Shown: positions 8,601 to 17,300 of the stretch, piece by piece | Position numbering within the stretch: the first letter of the stretch is position 1 | Layout: each line of letters starts with the position of its first letter | Assembly: GCF_038066715.1 (NCBI RefSeq) | Contig: NZ_JBBUKT010000007.1 | Location: 62,001 to 126,000, forward strand | From: Luteolibacter sp. Y139 | GTDB taxonomy: Bacteria > Verrucomicrobiota > Verrucomicrobiia > Verrucomicrobiales > Akkermansiaceae | DNA: 64,000 bases | Reading direction: 5' to 3' | Position numbers and translations under genes: made by a program | Notes under the pieces: model-generated | The model's input: the letters and a program-made list of their open reading frames with translations, nothing else | Told to the model about the DNA's origin: nothing | Databases searched by the model: none

Positions 8601-11180
8601 CTGACGTGGCAGGATCTTTCCAGCAACGAGGCCGGCTTTTCGATCGAGCGGTCGCTCGATGGCGTGAGCTTCACCTCGCTGGCGATCGTGGGGCCGGGCG
8701 TGACCTCATATAGCGACATTACCGCGGAGCCGTTTCAGACGAACTCGTACCGGGTGATGGCATTCGGCGAGTATGTTTATTCCACGCCGTCGAACATCGC
8801 GTCAGCGACGGCGAATGTCGGACCGCCAGCGCCGGAGATCCGGCTCACGGGAAATGGGATCGACATCTCCAACAACGACCTCACGCCCAGTGCCGCGGAT
8901 GGGACGGACTTCGGCGTTTCCACGCCGGGCACCGGCAACGTGACGCGGACCTTCACGATCCAGAATCTGGGCAATTTGCCGCTCAATCTAACGGGATCGC
9001 CACGGGTCCGCATCCAAGGGACGGATGCTTCGTCGTTCAGCGTTTCGGCGCAGCCTCCGGCCAGCCTGACGGGTCCGGGCAGCACGAATATCCAGATCGT
9101 TTTCGCGCCGCAGGGCTATGGCGCCAAGAATGCCACGGTGGTGATCGCTTCCAATGATGCGAGCGAGCCGGTCACGACATTTGCGGTCACCGGCGTCGGG
9201 CTTGATGATGGGATTGTCGCGTGGTGGCGCTTCGATGATGCCAGTGGTGGGACTGCGGCGGATGCCACGGGTTTCGGTCGCACCGGCACGCTGACCGCGC
9301 CCTTGCCACAGTGGCAGGCGAGCGGGCAGATCGGCGGTTCGCTGCGTTTCACCGGCGAGGTCAACCAGAGCGTGACGGTGGCGAACCACGCTTCGCTGAA
9401 TCCCACCGCGGCGATCTCGATTTCGGCATGGGTGTATTCGTCTGACTGGGCGAGCAACCGGCGCGTGCTCCAGAAGGGCGATGCTGACAACCAGTACCGC
9501 CTGCTCATCGAGGGCGGCAAGCTGGTCTGGGAGATTGCGAACGTCGGCGAGATCCAGGCTCCGCTGCCGCCGTTGAACCAGTGGTTCCATCTCGCCGCGA
9601 CCTACGACGGCGCGCGGATGCGCGTCTTTGTCAATGGAGTGCAGACCGGCGTGCTCGCCGCGACCGGTGCGATTCCGGTGACTGCCGATGCCATGTATCT
9701 TGGCACCAAGACGCCTGCGGCGACGGCGGGCGATCATCTCAACGGCTCGCTGGATGACGTGCGTGTTTACAATCGCGCACTGAAGGTCACTGAGATCGGC
9801 GTCCTCGCCGGACTGGATCTATCAGACAATCTGATCGGCTGGTGGAAGCTCGATGAAACGAGCGGCACCAACGCCGCGGACTCCAGCGGGGCGGGGCTCT
9901 CGGGCACGCTGACCACGCCGCTGCCGCAATGGCAGGCGAGCGGTGGTCGCTTGGGCGGGGCGCTTCTTTTCACGGGGCAGTCCGGACAGAGCGTGACGGT
10001 TGCGAATACCGCCTCGCTCAATCCAACGACAGCGATTTCCGTCAGTGCCTGGGTGAATGCCACGGCCTGGAGCGGCAACAACCGCATCCTGCAAAAGGGA
10101 AATACCGACAATCAATATCGCCTGCTCGCCGAGAACAGTAAGTTCGTTTGGGATATTTCGGGCGTAGGCCGCCTGGAGACGGCGCTGCCGCCGGTCAATC
10201 AGTGGGTGCATGTGGCGAGCACGTATGATGGCGACCGCATGGTGCTTTACTTCGATGGCGTGGAGGTTGGTTCGATTGCCGCGACGGCCGCGGTGCCGGT
10301 AACCGCCAATCCACTCTATTTCTCGACGAAGACTCCGGCTTCGGGCGCCGTGAATCACCTGAACGGCAAGCTGGATCAGGTCCGGCTCTATGGGCGCGCA
10401 TTGAGTGCGGCAGAAGTGACGCAGCTCGCCCTCGAAGGGAATACCGTTTCGATCGCGGTTGGCGATGCCACGGCCCGGAAGGGTACTGGCGACACGGGTC
10501 TTTTCACCGTGAGCCGCACGGGCCCGACCACTGCGGCATTGAGTGTTCCGTTCTTCCTCAGTGGCAGCGCGATGACAGGCCTGGACTTCTCGCTCAATCC
10601 CGCGTTGGAGGGTTTCGCGATTCCTGCAGGGCAGAGCTCGGCGAATCTGCTCGTCCAGCCGATCGACTCCGCCTCGGTCACGGGACCGACGACGGTGACG
10701 CTCGCGCTTGGCAACGTGCCGGGCTATCTGCAGGGAAATGCCAGCTCCACCGTGACGATCCAGGACTCGCCGCTCAATGACTGGAAGATCGCGGCTTTCG
10801 GTGGTCTTGCCGGGGCGCAGGCTGCGGGCGCGGCCGATAGTGCGGACGCGGACGGCGATGGTCTCGATACCTTGCTAGAGGCAGCGCTTGGCGGCAGTCC
10901 AACGGCATCCGATGCCGGACGTTTGCCGGTGGAGGAAGTGGAGCTGGTGGATGGACAGCTTTACCTCACCTCAACCTATGTCAGGCCGAAGCCGGCGCTG
11001 GCGGGGATCTCCTATGTTCATCGTAGGTCGATGACGCTGGGAGACTGGGATCTCGCGGTGATGGTTAGCGGCTATCCGGTCGACAATGGCAACGGCACTG
11101 AAACGGTGAAGATCCGCACGGCCTTGCCGGTCGGGGGGCAGCCGAAGCAGTTCCTGAAGCTGGAGATCACGAGGCCGTGA
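5628..11180 (+). CDS. Giant secreted sugar-dehydrogenase-like di-haem protein with LamG and Calx-beta domains
   Basis: An exported 1850-residue protein. The start is the ATG at 5628, which gives a clean signal peptide (MKKSTVYRC...LPLFAQQ); an in-frame ATG 57 bases upstream would add a non-signal extension. Order: a six-bladed glucose/sorbosone-dehydrogenase propeller (about 40-460); an SO2930-like region (LNEPFWSDGA) interrupted by a DUF1349-like beta-sandwich (about 605-788); two haem c sites, CLRCH (801-805) and CSYCH (881-885); a fibronectin III domain (about 975-1065); an ASH/choice-of-anchor D domain (about 1070-1190); two tandem LamG domains (about 1195-1605); Calx-beta (about 1606-1715); and a tail with a DADGDGLDTLLE calcium-type loop ending in QFLKLEITRP. 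It probably oxidises sugars in the periplasm or at the cell surface and passes electrons to its haems. Substrate and cofactor (PQQ?) are inferred. Confidence 0.88.
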   Translation: MKKSTVYRCAALLWAATLPLFAQQHGLTSRPDVDAYYDGTFPTTPPAVPGNWSTVIAFPNLTFLNPVGLAPVPGTNKLIVWERDGKIWTFDNNAATTTKTLVVDLSSNVQGWDDSGLLGLALHPDFQNNHQMYIWYNWRGGITGGAGDLGPVIGDANTRPPTATPTRDRLSRFVLDANLQTTKASEYVVIDQQDASVWHNGGGMFFHPQNGFLYITNGDDQDSALNTQRNDRALFSCVIRIDVDQRGGAISHAPTKRPVNEVSPTWPRYYVPNDNPFVGQPNALEEMFAIGLRSPHRMTIDPVTGRIFIGDVGNGAREEVSVIEPNDPPGLNFQWATIEGKGGDLTGSYIGTSKGPIIDYAHSSQDGSCVVGGYVYRGTEFPELYGKYIFGDNMSGIIWYLDESVSPAAKVTLAVLPDGPGPNSGNDYRGLGSFGLDANRELYMCRLSSTEGRIYKLQRGGPPPGSPLPATLGATGLFSNLAALTPDARLIPYQLNEPFWSDGAIKSRFAAIPNGTTVGFQPTGEWSFPHGSVLVKHFDLPVSDVDPNAKRRLETRVIVKQDDGEVYGATYKWRADQSDADLLDGSLTENISIATAPIGSFTSQDIGGPALAGSTVRNGNAITITAGGTDIWGTSDQFHYAHQQRTGDFDVAVRIESVVQSDLYTKTGLMVRDSLAANARHVMALVFPSNAARNNNTGGYEFQYRATTGGSATALYPAAPQPKVNYPDTWLRMRREGDTFIAYWSSDGFTWAEYQRTTLDLPDQVYFGLAVTAHTASPTTVAKFHVDTRRQPWYFPSRQDCLRCHNPQSGGVLGPSTRQFNREMLFPNGVTDQQLSAWSHVGLFDHGPEDAELPGLQKLSHHNDTSASLQERARSYLDANCSYCHRPNGVHALWDARYLTPFQDQGIYYGPVLNSLGNPNARVVVPQSLNDSILHHRISITGENQMPPLGRNMVDKDGVAMLEAWINSLPEENVTPPATLVATAVSNTQVNLTWQDLSSNEAGFSIERSLDGVSFTSLAIVGPGVTSYSDITAEPFQTNSYRVMAFGEYVYSTPSNIASATANVGPPAPEIRLTGNGIDISNNDLTPSAADGTDFGVSTPGTGNVTRTFTIQNLGNLPLNLTGSPRVRIQGTDASSFSVSAQPPASLTGPGSTNIQIVFAPQGYGAKNATVVIASNDASEPVTTFAVTGVGLDDGIVAWWRFDDASGGTAADATGFGRTGTLTAPLPQWQASGQIGGSLRFTGEVNQSVTVANHASLNPTAAISISAWVYSSDWASNRRVLQKGDADNQYRLLIEGGKLVWEIANVGEIQAPLPPLNQWFHLAATYDGARMRVFVNGVQTGVLAATGAIPVTADAMYLGTKTPAATAGDHLNGSLDDVRVYNRALKVTEIGVLAGLDLSDNLIGWWKLDETSGTNAADSSGAGLSGTLTTPLPQWQASGGRLGGALLFTGQSGQSVTVANTASLNPTTAISVSAWVNATAWSGNNRILQKGNTDNQYRLLAENSKFVWDISGVGRLETALPPVNQWVHVASTYDGDRMVLYFDGVEVGSIAATAAVPVTANPLYFSTKTPASGAVNHLNGKLDQVRLYGRALSAAEVTQLALEGNTVSIAVGDATARKGTGDTGLFTVSRTGPTTAALSVPFFLSGSAMTGLDFSLNPALEGFAIPAGQSSANLLVQPIDSASVTGPTTVTLALGNVPGYLQGNASSTVTIQDSPLNDWKIAAFGGLAGAQAAGAADSADADGDGLDTLLEAALGGSPTASDAGRLPVEEVELVDGQLYLTSTYVRPKPALAGISYVHRRSMTLGDWDLAVMVSGYPVDNGNGTETVKIRTALPVGGQPKQFLKLEITRP
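9213..10436 (+). repeat. Tandem duplication of a LamG domain (about 207 codons per unit)
   Basis: Unit 1 spans about 9213-9819 and unit 2 about 9834-10436, both inside the giant secreted protein. They align along their whole length, with shared stretches such as PQWQASG, QSVTVAN, SLNPT and LQKG(D/N)(A/T)DNQYRLL. DNA identity is still visible (for example, both contain TGGCAGGCGAGCGG), which indicates a fairly recent in-frame duplication. Confidence 0.85.
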
Positions 11181-11261
11181 CGGCTTGCCGGGGATTGCGA
11201 TCCAAGTGCAGGTGTCCCGGCTTCGGATGGACTTGAAGGAAACGGCTTCTCAGCTGTGGCG

Positions 11262-11282
11262 AGTCCGGCTGAAGCCGGGACT
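11262..11282. repeat. REP-like palindrome
   Basis: TCCGGC-TGAA-GCCGGGA (11264-11280) forms a GC-rich hairpin just after the giant secreted-protein gene. A variant with a compensatory base-pair change occurs at 55591-55607. Both are intergenic. This fits a dispersed REP-like family. Confidence 0.5.
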
Positions 11283-11305
11283 ACGTACCACGGAAGACGG
11301 CATCT

Positions 11306-11434
11306 CTAGTTTGCGTTCGGGCCTCGCCTTGCCGAAAGGATGCCGCGGGCCGTCCAGAGGCCGGCGGCGGCCAAGAGTCCGGCATTTACTCCGATCTCGA
11401 GCAGGGTGGGTGGCGGTATGATCGGATGGCCCAT
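11306..11434 (-). CDS. Possible short membrane peptide or gene remnant
   Basis: A 42-codon frame from an ATG, extendable to GTG (11452) or TTG (11473). The extended frame reads as a hydrophobic, sensible peptide with two candidate membrane helices (VLVSFIAYV and a LLEIGVNAGLLAAAGLW segment) followed by a positively charged end (SARRG). It would lie just downstream of the Slp-like gene on the same strand. There is no ribosome binding site and no recognised family, so it may equally be the decayed end of a membrane-protein gene. Apart from this frame and the palindrome, the 11181-11490 gap holds nothing recognisable. Confidence 0.3.
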   Translation of the reverse strand: MGHPIIPPPTLLEIGVNAGLLAAAGLWTARGILSARRGPNAN

Positions 11435-11490
11435 GACCGCACTAATCCTCACGTAGGCGATGAAGGATACCAAGACGACTCGTTCGGCGG

Positions 11491-12114
11491 TTACTTCCCG
11501 AGCAGCTTCTCGTAGTATTTAGCGTCCGGCTGCGGGCTGTAGATCAGATCGACCTTTTGGCGCAGCTTCTTCCACTTCTCATTGGTGGCGTCGGCGCCGT
11601 AGTCCATGAAGGTGAAATCACCCAGGTGCCATACGCGGATATAGTCGGCCTTGACGGTGGGAATCTTGTCCTTTTCGCCGGTGACCGTGCCGATGACCCG
11701 GACCAGCGAGAGCCGCTTGAGGTTGCCTCTCGGATCCGAAGCGGTGACCTTGAAATCTCCGACGCCGTAGAGGGACGCCAGCTGGATGTGATCGTCATTC
11801 AAGCCGTCGTAGTGCTTGTGCTCGATCAGGAAGGGCTCGCTCGGTTTGGCTGGCAATTCGCGAACGATTCCGAACCACGAGATCAACTTGCCGGTTTTCC
11901 CGAGCAGGGAGCCGGGCTTCTTGGCGTCGGCGTCCGGGTCGCCGCCGACATCCGAGTCAGGCTTCTTTGAGTCGAACTTCGCTTCCTCAGTCGTGGCGAC
12001 GTAGTCGACCGTCGCGTCCCGCGTGTAGGGCTTGTGATGGGGAGAGACCTCGATCTGTTGGGCGAGGCCGGAGGCAATGCCCAGGATGGAAAGAGAGAGA
12101 ACGGCGAACTTCAT
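11491..12114 (-). CDS. Exported protein with Slp-like OB-type domain
   Basis: 207 residues with a signal peptide (MKFAVLSLSILGIASGLAQQ). A strong ribosome binding site, AAAGGAG, lies about 11 bases before the ATG. The middle contains an Asp/Lys-rich low-complexity stretch (about 45-70). The C-terminal part, with FKVTASDPRG, a RVIGTVTGEKDKIPTVKADY stretch and IRVWHLG, resembles the last strands of the Slp outer-membrane lipoprotein fold, but there is no lipobox cysteine. The function is unknown; a periplasmic or surface location is inferred from the signal peptide. The Slp link is a pattern resemblance only. Confidence 0.65.
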   Translation of the reverse strand: MKFAVLSLSILGIASGLAQQIEVSPHHKPYTRDATVDYVATTEEAKFDSKKPDSDVGGDPDADAKKPGSLLGKTGKLISWFGIVRELPAKPSEPFLIEHKHYDGLNDDHIQLASLYGVGDFKVTASDPRGNLKRLSLVRVIGTVTGEKDKIPTVKADYIRVWHLGDFTFMDYGADATNEKWKKLRQKVDLIYSPQPDAKYYEKLLGK

Positions 12115-12197
12115 GGCAATGGACTCCTTTATTTATCCGAGCCAATCCCGAAGTTCACCGGAATGCAAGCTGGCCGGCTAGCGAATGAAGCGCCGGA

Positions 12198-13109
12198 TCA
12201 GGGCTTCACCACCAGTGTGTTCGACACGTCATTGCCAAACTGCTCGAAGCCATCGAGCTGCCACACGACCTTCTTCGTCTTCGGTTCGAGCTCGATCAGG
12301 TTCGGCTGGCCGGGGCCGGCGTGGCAGTTGCCGATGATGTAGTTGCCGTTCGGTAGGATCTGCAAGGTGGTGACCCAAGCGAGAGTGATGCCGGGCAGGT
12401 CGTTCTGCTCGATCTTCCAGACGATCTCCTTTTCCGGGGTCACTTCGAGCACCGAGTGGCCATTGCCGGTGGTGAGCAGTGTGTTGCCGTTCTTGAGTCG
12501 CAGCGAGCTGAAGGTGCAGTTGCCGAATGCCTCGGGGCCGTGGCCGTCCTTGGCTTGCTTGCCAAACATGGGCACCGCATACTCCCAGAAGACTTTGCCG
12601 TCGGCATCGTACTCGCGGACGGTGCCGTCGCCTTCCTGGCAGACGAGGTAGTGGCCGTTATCCAGCTTGCGGGCGAGGCGAGTGTCGCGGTGCGGCTCGG
12701 GATGGTCGCGTTTCAGGGGGACTTCCTTCAGCAGTTTGCCATCGTGATCGACCTCGATGATGCGGCCGACGCCGCTCTCGGCGATCATCATGTTTCCGTC
12801 CTTGAGGGGCTGGAAGGCGTGGACTTCGAGGCGCTTGCCTTCGTTGCCGTTGGATTTGGTGGAATCGTAGCTCCAGACGACCTCCTTTTTCTCCGGGTCG
12901 ATCGCGCAGACCTCGTGCATGTCCTTCTGGACGTAGATCTTGCCGTCATCGCCGCGGTGGATGTCGTGGATGGCGCCCCACGGCATTTCCCAAGCGATTT
13001 TGCCATCGCTCCAGAGGGCGAGCTTGCCCCTGCCCTGGATCAGGACATCGCGGGCATCGGCGGCGGGAGCGGCGAGGAGGACGGCGGCGAGAGCAGAGCG
13101 GAGAATCAT
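12198..13109 (-). CDS. Secreted PQQ-type beta-propeller protein
   Basis: 303 residues. The ATG at 13109 is preferred over an in-frame ATG 51 bases upstream because it places a signal peptide (MILRSALAAVLLAAPAADA) at the N-terminus. The rest is a series of propeller blades with repeated patterns such as GKIAWEMPW, KEVVWSYDS, GKVFWEYAV, KEIVWKIEQ and KKVVWQLDG, each preceded by an NGNxLxxx strand (KNGNTLLTT, PNGNYIIGN). This is the blade pattern of PQQ-binding-like repeat proteins found abundantly in Verrucomicrobiota. No catalytic residues can be assigned, so it may be a binding or scaffold protein. It lies upstream of the Slp-like gene on the same strand (83-base gap), so the two may be co-transcribed. 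Confidence 0.82.
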   Translation of the reverse strand: MILRSALAAVLLAAPAADARDVLIQGRGKLALWSDGKIAWEMPWGAIHDIHRGDDGKIYVQKDMHEVCAIDPEKKEVVWSYDSTKSNGNEGKRLEVHAFQPLKDGNMMIAESGVGRIIEVDHDGKLLKEVPLKRDHPEPHRDTRLARKLDNGHYLVCQEGDGTVREYDADGKVFWEYAVPMFGKQAKDGHGPEAFGNCTFSSLRLKNGNTLLTTGNGHSVLEVTPEKEIVWKIEQNDLPGITLAWVTTLQILPNGNYIIGNCHAGPGQPNLIELEPKTKKVVWQLDGFEQFGNDVSNTLVVKP

Positions 13110-13271
13110 GGGTTGGCGGGGTTTCCCGGAGAGGGAGTCGGACTCAAACGCGGTTGCCAAATCAAATCTTGCGGGCGATTGCTCCGTAAATCCCGTTAGA
13201 CCCGGTGCCTTGACGGGGAAGCGGGCTGTGCTTATTTAACAGACCTAAACTAAATCACCCCACACGACCCC

Positions 13272-13745
13272 ATGCACGTGCCGAAACTCCTGCCGTTTGC
13301 CGTTTTCGCGACCCTCGCCTTTGTTCCAACCGCTCCTGCCGCTGGAAACGGCGCGCTCGATCGCCGCTTCGACAAGGCCGATATCAATGACAACGGAGAG
13401 GTGGATTCGACAGAGTTTCTCGCGCTCGAGCCGCGGAGCAAGTCGTGGGTGGAGGCGATCTACCGCTTCAATCTGGCTGACATCGATCACAACGGCGGCC
13501 TCTCGCTGACCGAGTTCCGCGCATCAAATGGCGGCAAGGAAGGTGGGAAGCCGAGCAGGTCGCAGAAGTTCGCCCTGGCCGACGCGGATGAGGACGGCTT
13601 CCTCGATCCGGAGGAATTCGCCCGCACGCTCGCCCAGAGCAAGCCGTGGCGGAAGGTGCTGCGTGACTTCGGCCGGAAGGATCACAATGACGACTCTCAG
13701 CTCAGTTTCCAGGAGTTCGGCGGCGGCATCGTCACCCCATTCTGA
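13272..13745 (+). CDS. Secreted EF-hand calcium-binding protein
   Basis: 157 residues: a signal peptide (MHVPKLLPFAVFATLAFVPTAPA) and four EF-hand-like units. Their loops read DINDNGEVDSTEF, DIDHNGGLSLTEF, DADEDGFLDPEEF and KDHNDDSQLSFQEF. The first three have the D-x-D-x-D/N-G pattern and terminal Glu of calcium-binding loops; the fourth is degenerate at its first position (Lys-Asp shift). It is likely a periplasmic calcium-binding protein. The stop codon abuts that of the convergent SRPBCC gene, forming TGATCA. Confidence 0.88.
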   Translation: MHVPKLLPFAVFATLAFVPTAPAAGNGALDRRFDKADINDNGEVDSTEFLALEPRSKSWVEAIYRFNLADIDHNGGLSLTEFRASNGGKEGGKPSRSQKFALADADEDGFLDPEEFARTLAQSKPWRKVLRDFGRKDHNDDSQLSFQEFGGGIVTPF

Positions 13746-14216
13746 TCAGGCCCGACGGCCGAAGCGCCTCTCAAGTTCCTCCCGGCGGAAGCGGAAGATC
13801 CATTCCATCTTCCGCCGGACGAAGAGCGCATGAACGATGCGGCCCAGCGGCCCGAAAGGCAGGGCGTAGTGGACCTGATCGATGATCTTCACCCCGTTTT
13901 CCACGGGCTCGAAGATGTGCCGGTGGTGCCAGAACTTGTAGGGGCCGAAGCGCTGCTCATCGATAAAGCAGCGGCCTTCGTCGACGCCCTTGATCTCGGT
14001 CACCCACGGTAGCCACACGCCGGGGACGATCTTGATGCGGTATTCGATGATTTGCCCTTCGTGGATTTTTTCCGACGGGCAGTGGATGATGCGGAAGCCG
14101 AGATCCGGCGGGGTGATGGCGTCGAGATTGTGGGATGTAGAGAAGAACTCCCACGCCTCGGCGGGAGTGATGGGGAGATTTTGTTCCTGAAACAACGAGT
14201 GGAGCATCGGCAGCAC
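13746..14216 (-). CDS. SRPBCC (START-like) ligand-binding protein
   Basis: 156 residues fitting the SRPBCC/polyketide-cyclase fold. It opens with the family pattern of a short strand followed by PITPAEAWEFFSTSHNLDAITP and has conserved features such as GQIIEYRI, PWVTEI, W-x-H-R-H-x-F and a long C-terminal helix with arginines. Relatives are often described as ligand-binding or cell-division inhibitor-like proteins; the ligand is unknown. It is convergent with the EF-hand gene with zero bases between stop codons. A second Met (residue 4) could also be the start. Confidence 0.85.
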   Translation of the reverse strand: MLPMLHSLFQEQNLPITPAEAWEFFSTSHNLDAITPPDLGFRIIHCPSEKIHEGQIIEYRIKIVPGVWLPWVTEIKGVDEGRCFIDEQRFGPYKFWHHRHIFEPVENGVKIIDQVHYALPFGPLGRIVHALFVRRKMEWIFRFRREELERRFGRRA

Positions 14217-14317
14217 AGGATGGCATGCCGGAGAGGCCGTGGAAATGCCGGAGCGGCGGGATTTCCGGCCAAGGCGTCGTTATCTCCCGCGCCATCATTG
14301 ACAGAACTTCTGGATCC

Positions 14318-17300
14318 ATGAATCGCTGCCGCATGTTCCTTCGCGTCGCTGCGATCCTTTGTCTTTCGTTCTTGTCCCTGCGTGCCGACGACCTGGGGGT
14401 GCGTTTCCCGCTTGAAACACGTGGCGGCAAGTGGGCCGGGTACGAGCCGGTGGATGAGAATCTGAACTCCAACCTGCAGAGCATCCTCAAGCACGGCGAT
14501 GTGATCCGCGTCGGCAGAACCCAGTGGTTGGCATTGAATCGCAAGACGGGTGTTTCCGATCTCGCGTCGCGGCCGGCATTTCCACAGGCCCAGGAGTCGA
14601 TCGCCTGTGATGCAGACAGTGGGGTCTTCTGGACGCGCCCGTCCGGGACACCCACGACCGGACCCTACTTCGTCCGCGACTGGACCAGCGGGGAGAAGCT
14701 CGGAGAGTTGACGCTGCCGACGAACGTGTATCCCGGCTATTTCGATGCCCACGGCATGGCCTCGATCAATGGCCAGATCCTGTATGTGACCGATTCGATG
14801 GGGCCGAATCCGCGGCAGGCGACGCTTGCATCGCTCGGGGTGAGCGCCGGCGAGATCGACGTCACGGGCTGCGAGAACTGGCTGGCGATCTCCTACCGCG
14901 CCCCCTCGAACTACAGGGTGGTGATTCTCAATCGTGCAACCTTGCAGGTGATGGGAAACTACGTTCGCGGCGGAACGGCGGTGGCGATGCGGGGCAACCT
15001 GCTCGCCTGGAAGTCAGGATTGGTCGTGTCCCTGTTCCGGCTTCCCGACCTGACTCCGATTTCCGGGGTGCCGGTGCTATCGCCGACCCAGTATGGAGCG
15101 GTCGACTTCCGCCTGGTCGAAAACGGCTTGTGGGTCCATCAGGAGCTTCAGACCCAGGAGGGCTCCGTCTTCCTCCACTACGATCTCTCGAACCTGCCGG
15201 CGGTGCGCCTGCGCGAGCGTGTCACGCCTCCCGGAGTGATGCTGCCCTATTGGACCAAGAGCGTGCGCTGGGTGGCGGCGGAGGACTACCTCGGCATGAT
15301 CGACGATGCGGAAACGCTGTGGGTGTGGAATCGCAATGTGGCGAATACCAGCTATCAACCGCTGCTCGATTTGGAAGCATCGCAAGAAGGTCACGAGGGA
15401 GGGTCCGCCCAAGCCCGCCTGACGATCAGCGATCCGGTGAGCTGGCCGGTGCAGGTGACGCTCAAGGCCCGCAGCGGCTCTGCGATGGAAGGCTCGGATT
15501 TCGCACCGTGGATGCAGACGGTCACGATTCCCGCAGGCGAGACTTCCGCCTTGGTCGACGTGCCGGTTCTCGCCGATACGGTACTGGAGCCGAACGAATT
15601 TTTCGAAGTCTCCATCCAACAGGTCAGCGGTGCCCTTGCCCAGAATGACAGCGCGCCACTGGTGATCGCCGGCAATGGCTACAACCTCGAGGCCAATCCG
15701 CAGAAGATCGCAGGCGGCAAGGCGAAGTGGACGGGAGTCCTAGGTTCAAATGGCCGTGTTCTCGTTGGCATGATCCAGCCGGAGCCCCTCACCACCGGCG
15801 TGTCGCCGGGGATGGCGATCGTGGACATGGAGACGGGGAACATCATCGCCAATCCCAGTGGCAGCTCGTGGCCGCCCAACTTCTATAAGATCGCCTTCCG
15901 GGAGAATCTCGTCGTGGTGGTGGCCGATAGTGGTCTGGTGGCCTACCGCACCGACACCGGCGCCTCCGTAGGGTCGTGGTATCTATCGTCCAACAGCTTC
16001 ATCGGCATGGTGGACACGACCAAGGTGCTGGTCAGGGCGAGCTTTTCGAATGGCATTGAACTCCGCCGGATCTCCGACGGGGCCTTGCTCGCGTCCGCGT
16101 CGCTGCCGAGCGATGCCACGGTGGCGGTCTCGCAGGATGCACGCGATGGGTCGCCGTCATCGATCCATGCCTACGCTTATGGCGGTGGAATCCTGGAGCG
16201 CGTGAAATACAACCGCATCATCGAGTTTGATCGCAACACGCTGGCCGCAACCGAGCGCGCCGTCTGGCGCTCCTCCGATCAGGACGGTGGCGACTATGCC
16301 AAGATCCTCAACGTGTGGGAGGACAAGGTCTTTCTCAGCGTGCCTCACGGCCTGTCCGTCGTGAATCGCACCACGGGCAAGCCCGTGTGGTCCCGCTACA
16401 CGGCCACCAGTGGTCTCGATGACTTCGGATGCGTGATCAGTGGCAATGCGGTGGCTCTGACGAATCTGTTCACGGGCACCGTGGAATCCTCGCAGACGAC
16501 CTATTTCGTGGACCTGGAAACCGGCTGCGACATCGAGAGATTCGGGCCACTGGACCTCAGCCCGGAGGGACAATGGATCGGTGCGAACGCCCTGGCCTAT
16601 GACGGCGGTTGGGTGCTTGTTTCGCGCAACAGGAGCTTCCGCGTGGTGAAGACACCGGACCGGCCGAATGTGAAGATCGTCGCCCCGGCAATCGCCGACA
16701 ACGAGGTCACGACCCTGCGCGTCGTGCCGCGCGAAGGATTTGCAGGCACGTATCCGGTGCGAATTTCCGAATATGCAGAGATCACCGAGGACCGCCCGGT
16801 GAAGGATCGCTTGCTCGGTCTGGTGCCGGTCGACTTGAACGTGGATGCCGATGGCGTTGACTTCACGGTAGCCGCCACGCGTTCGGCGAAGGGATCCGAG
16901 ACCACATTCCTGCGCGCGGCGGCTCCGGGGCGCGAAACCTTGTTCTCCGGTGCGCGCGGCGTGGTCGTGAATTCCCACGTCATCACGATCCCCTCGAGCG
17001 CCTTCACCACCGGCGGGCCGCTCCGGATCACCCGCGCGCGTGCGGTGGCGGCGGGTGAGGGCCTGCTCGCTGTCGGCTATCCCCTTGAATTGATGCCGGA
17101 CGGGATTCGCGCCGGACTGGTGGATATTTACGACCGCGAAGGTGGGACGTTTCTCAGAACCATCGGGGCTCCCGCAGGTGCGGAAGGGAAACGCTTCGGC
17201 CACGCGCTCGGGGTTTCGGGTAACAAGGTGATCGTGGGAGCTCCCAGCGAGAAGGGCGTGGGCCGGACCTTTGCTTACGATGGCACCACCGGGACGCTGA

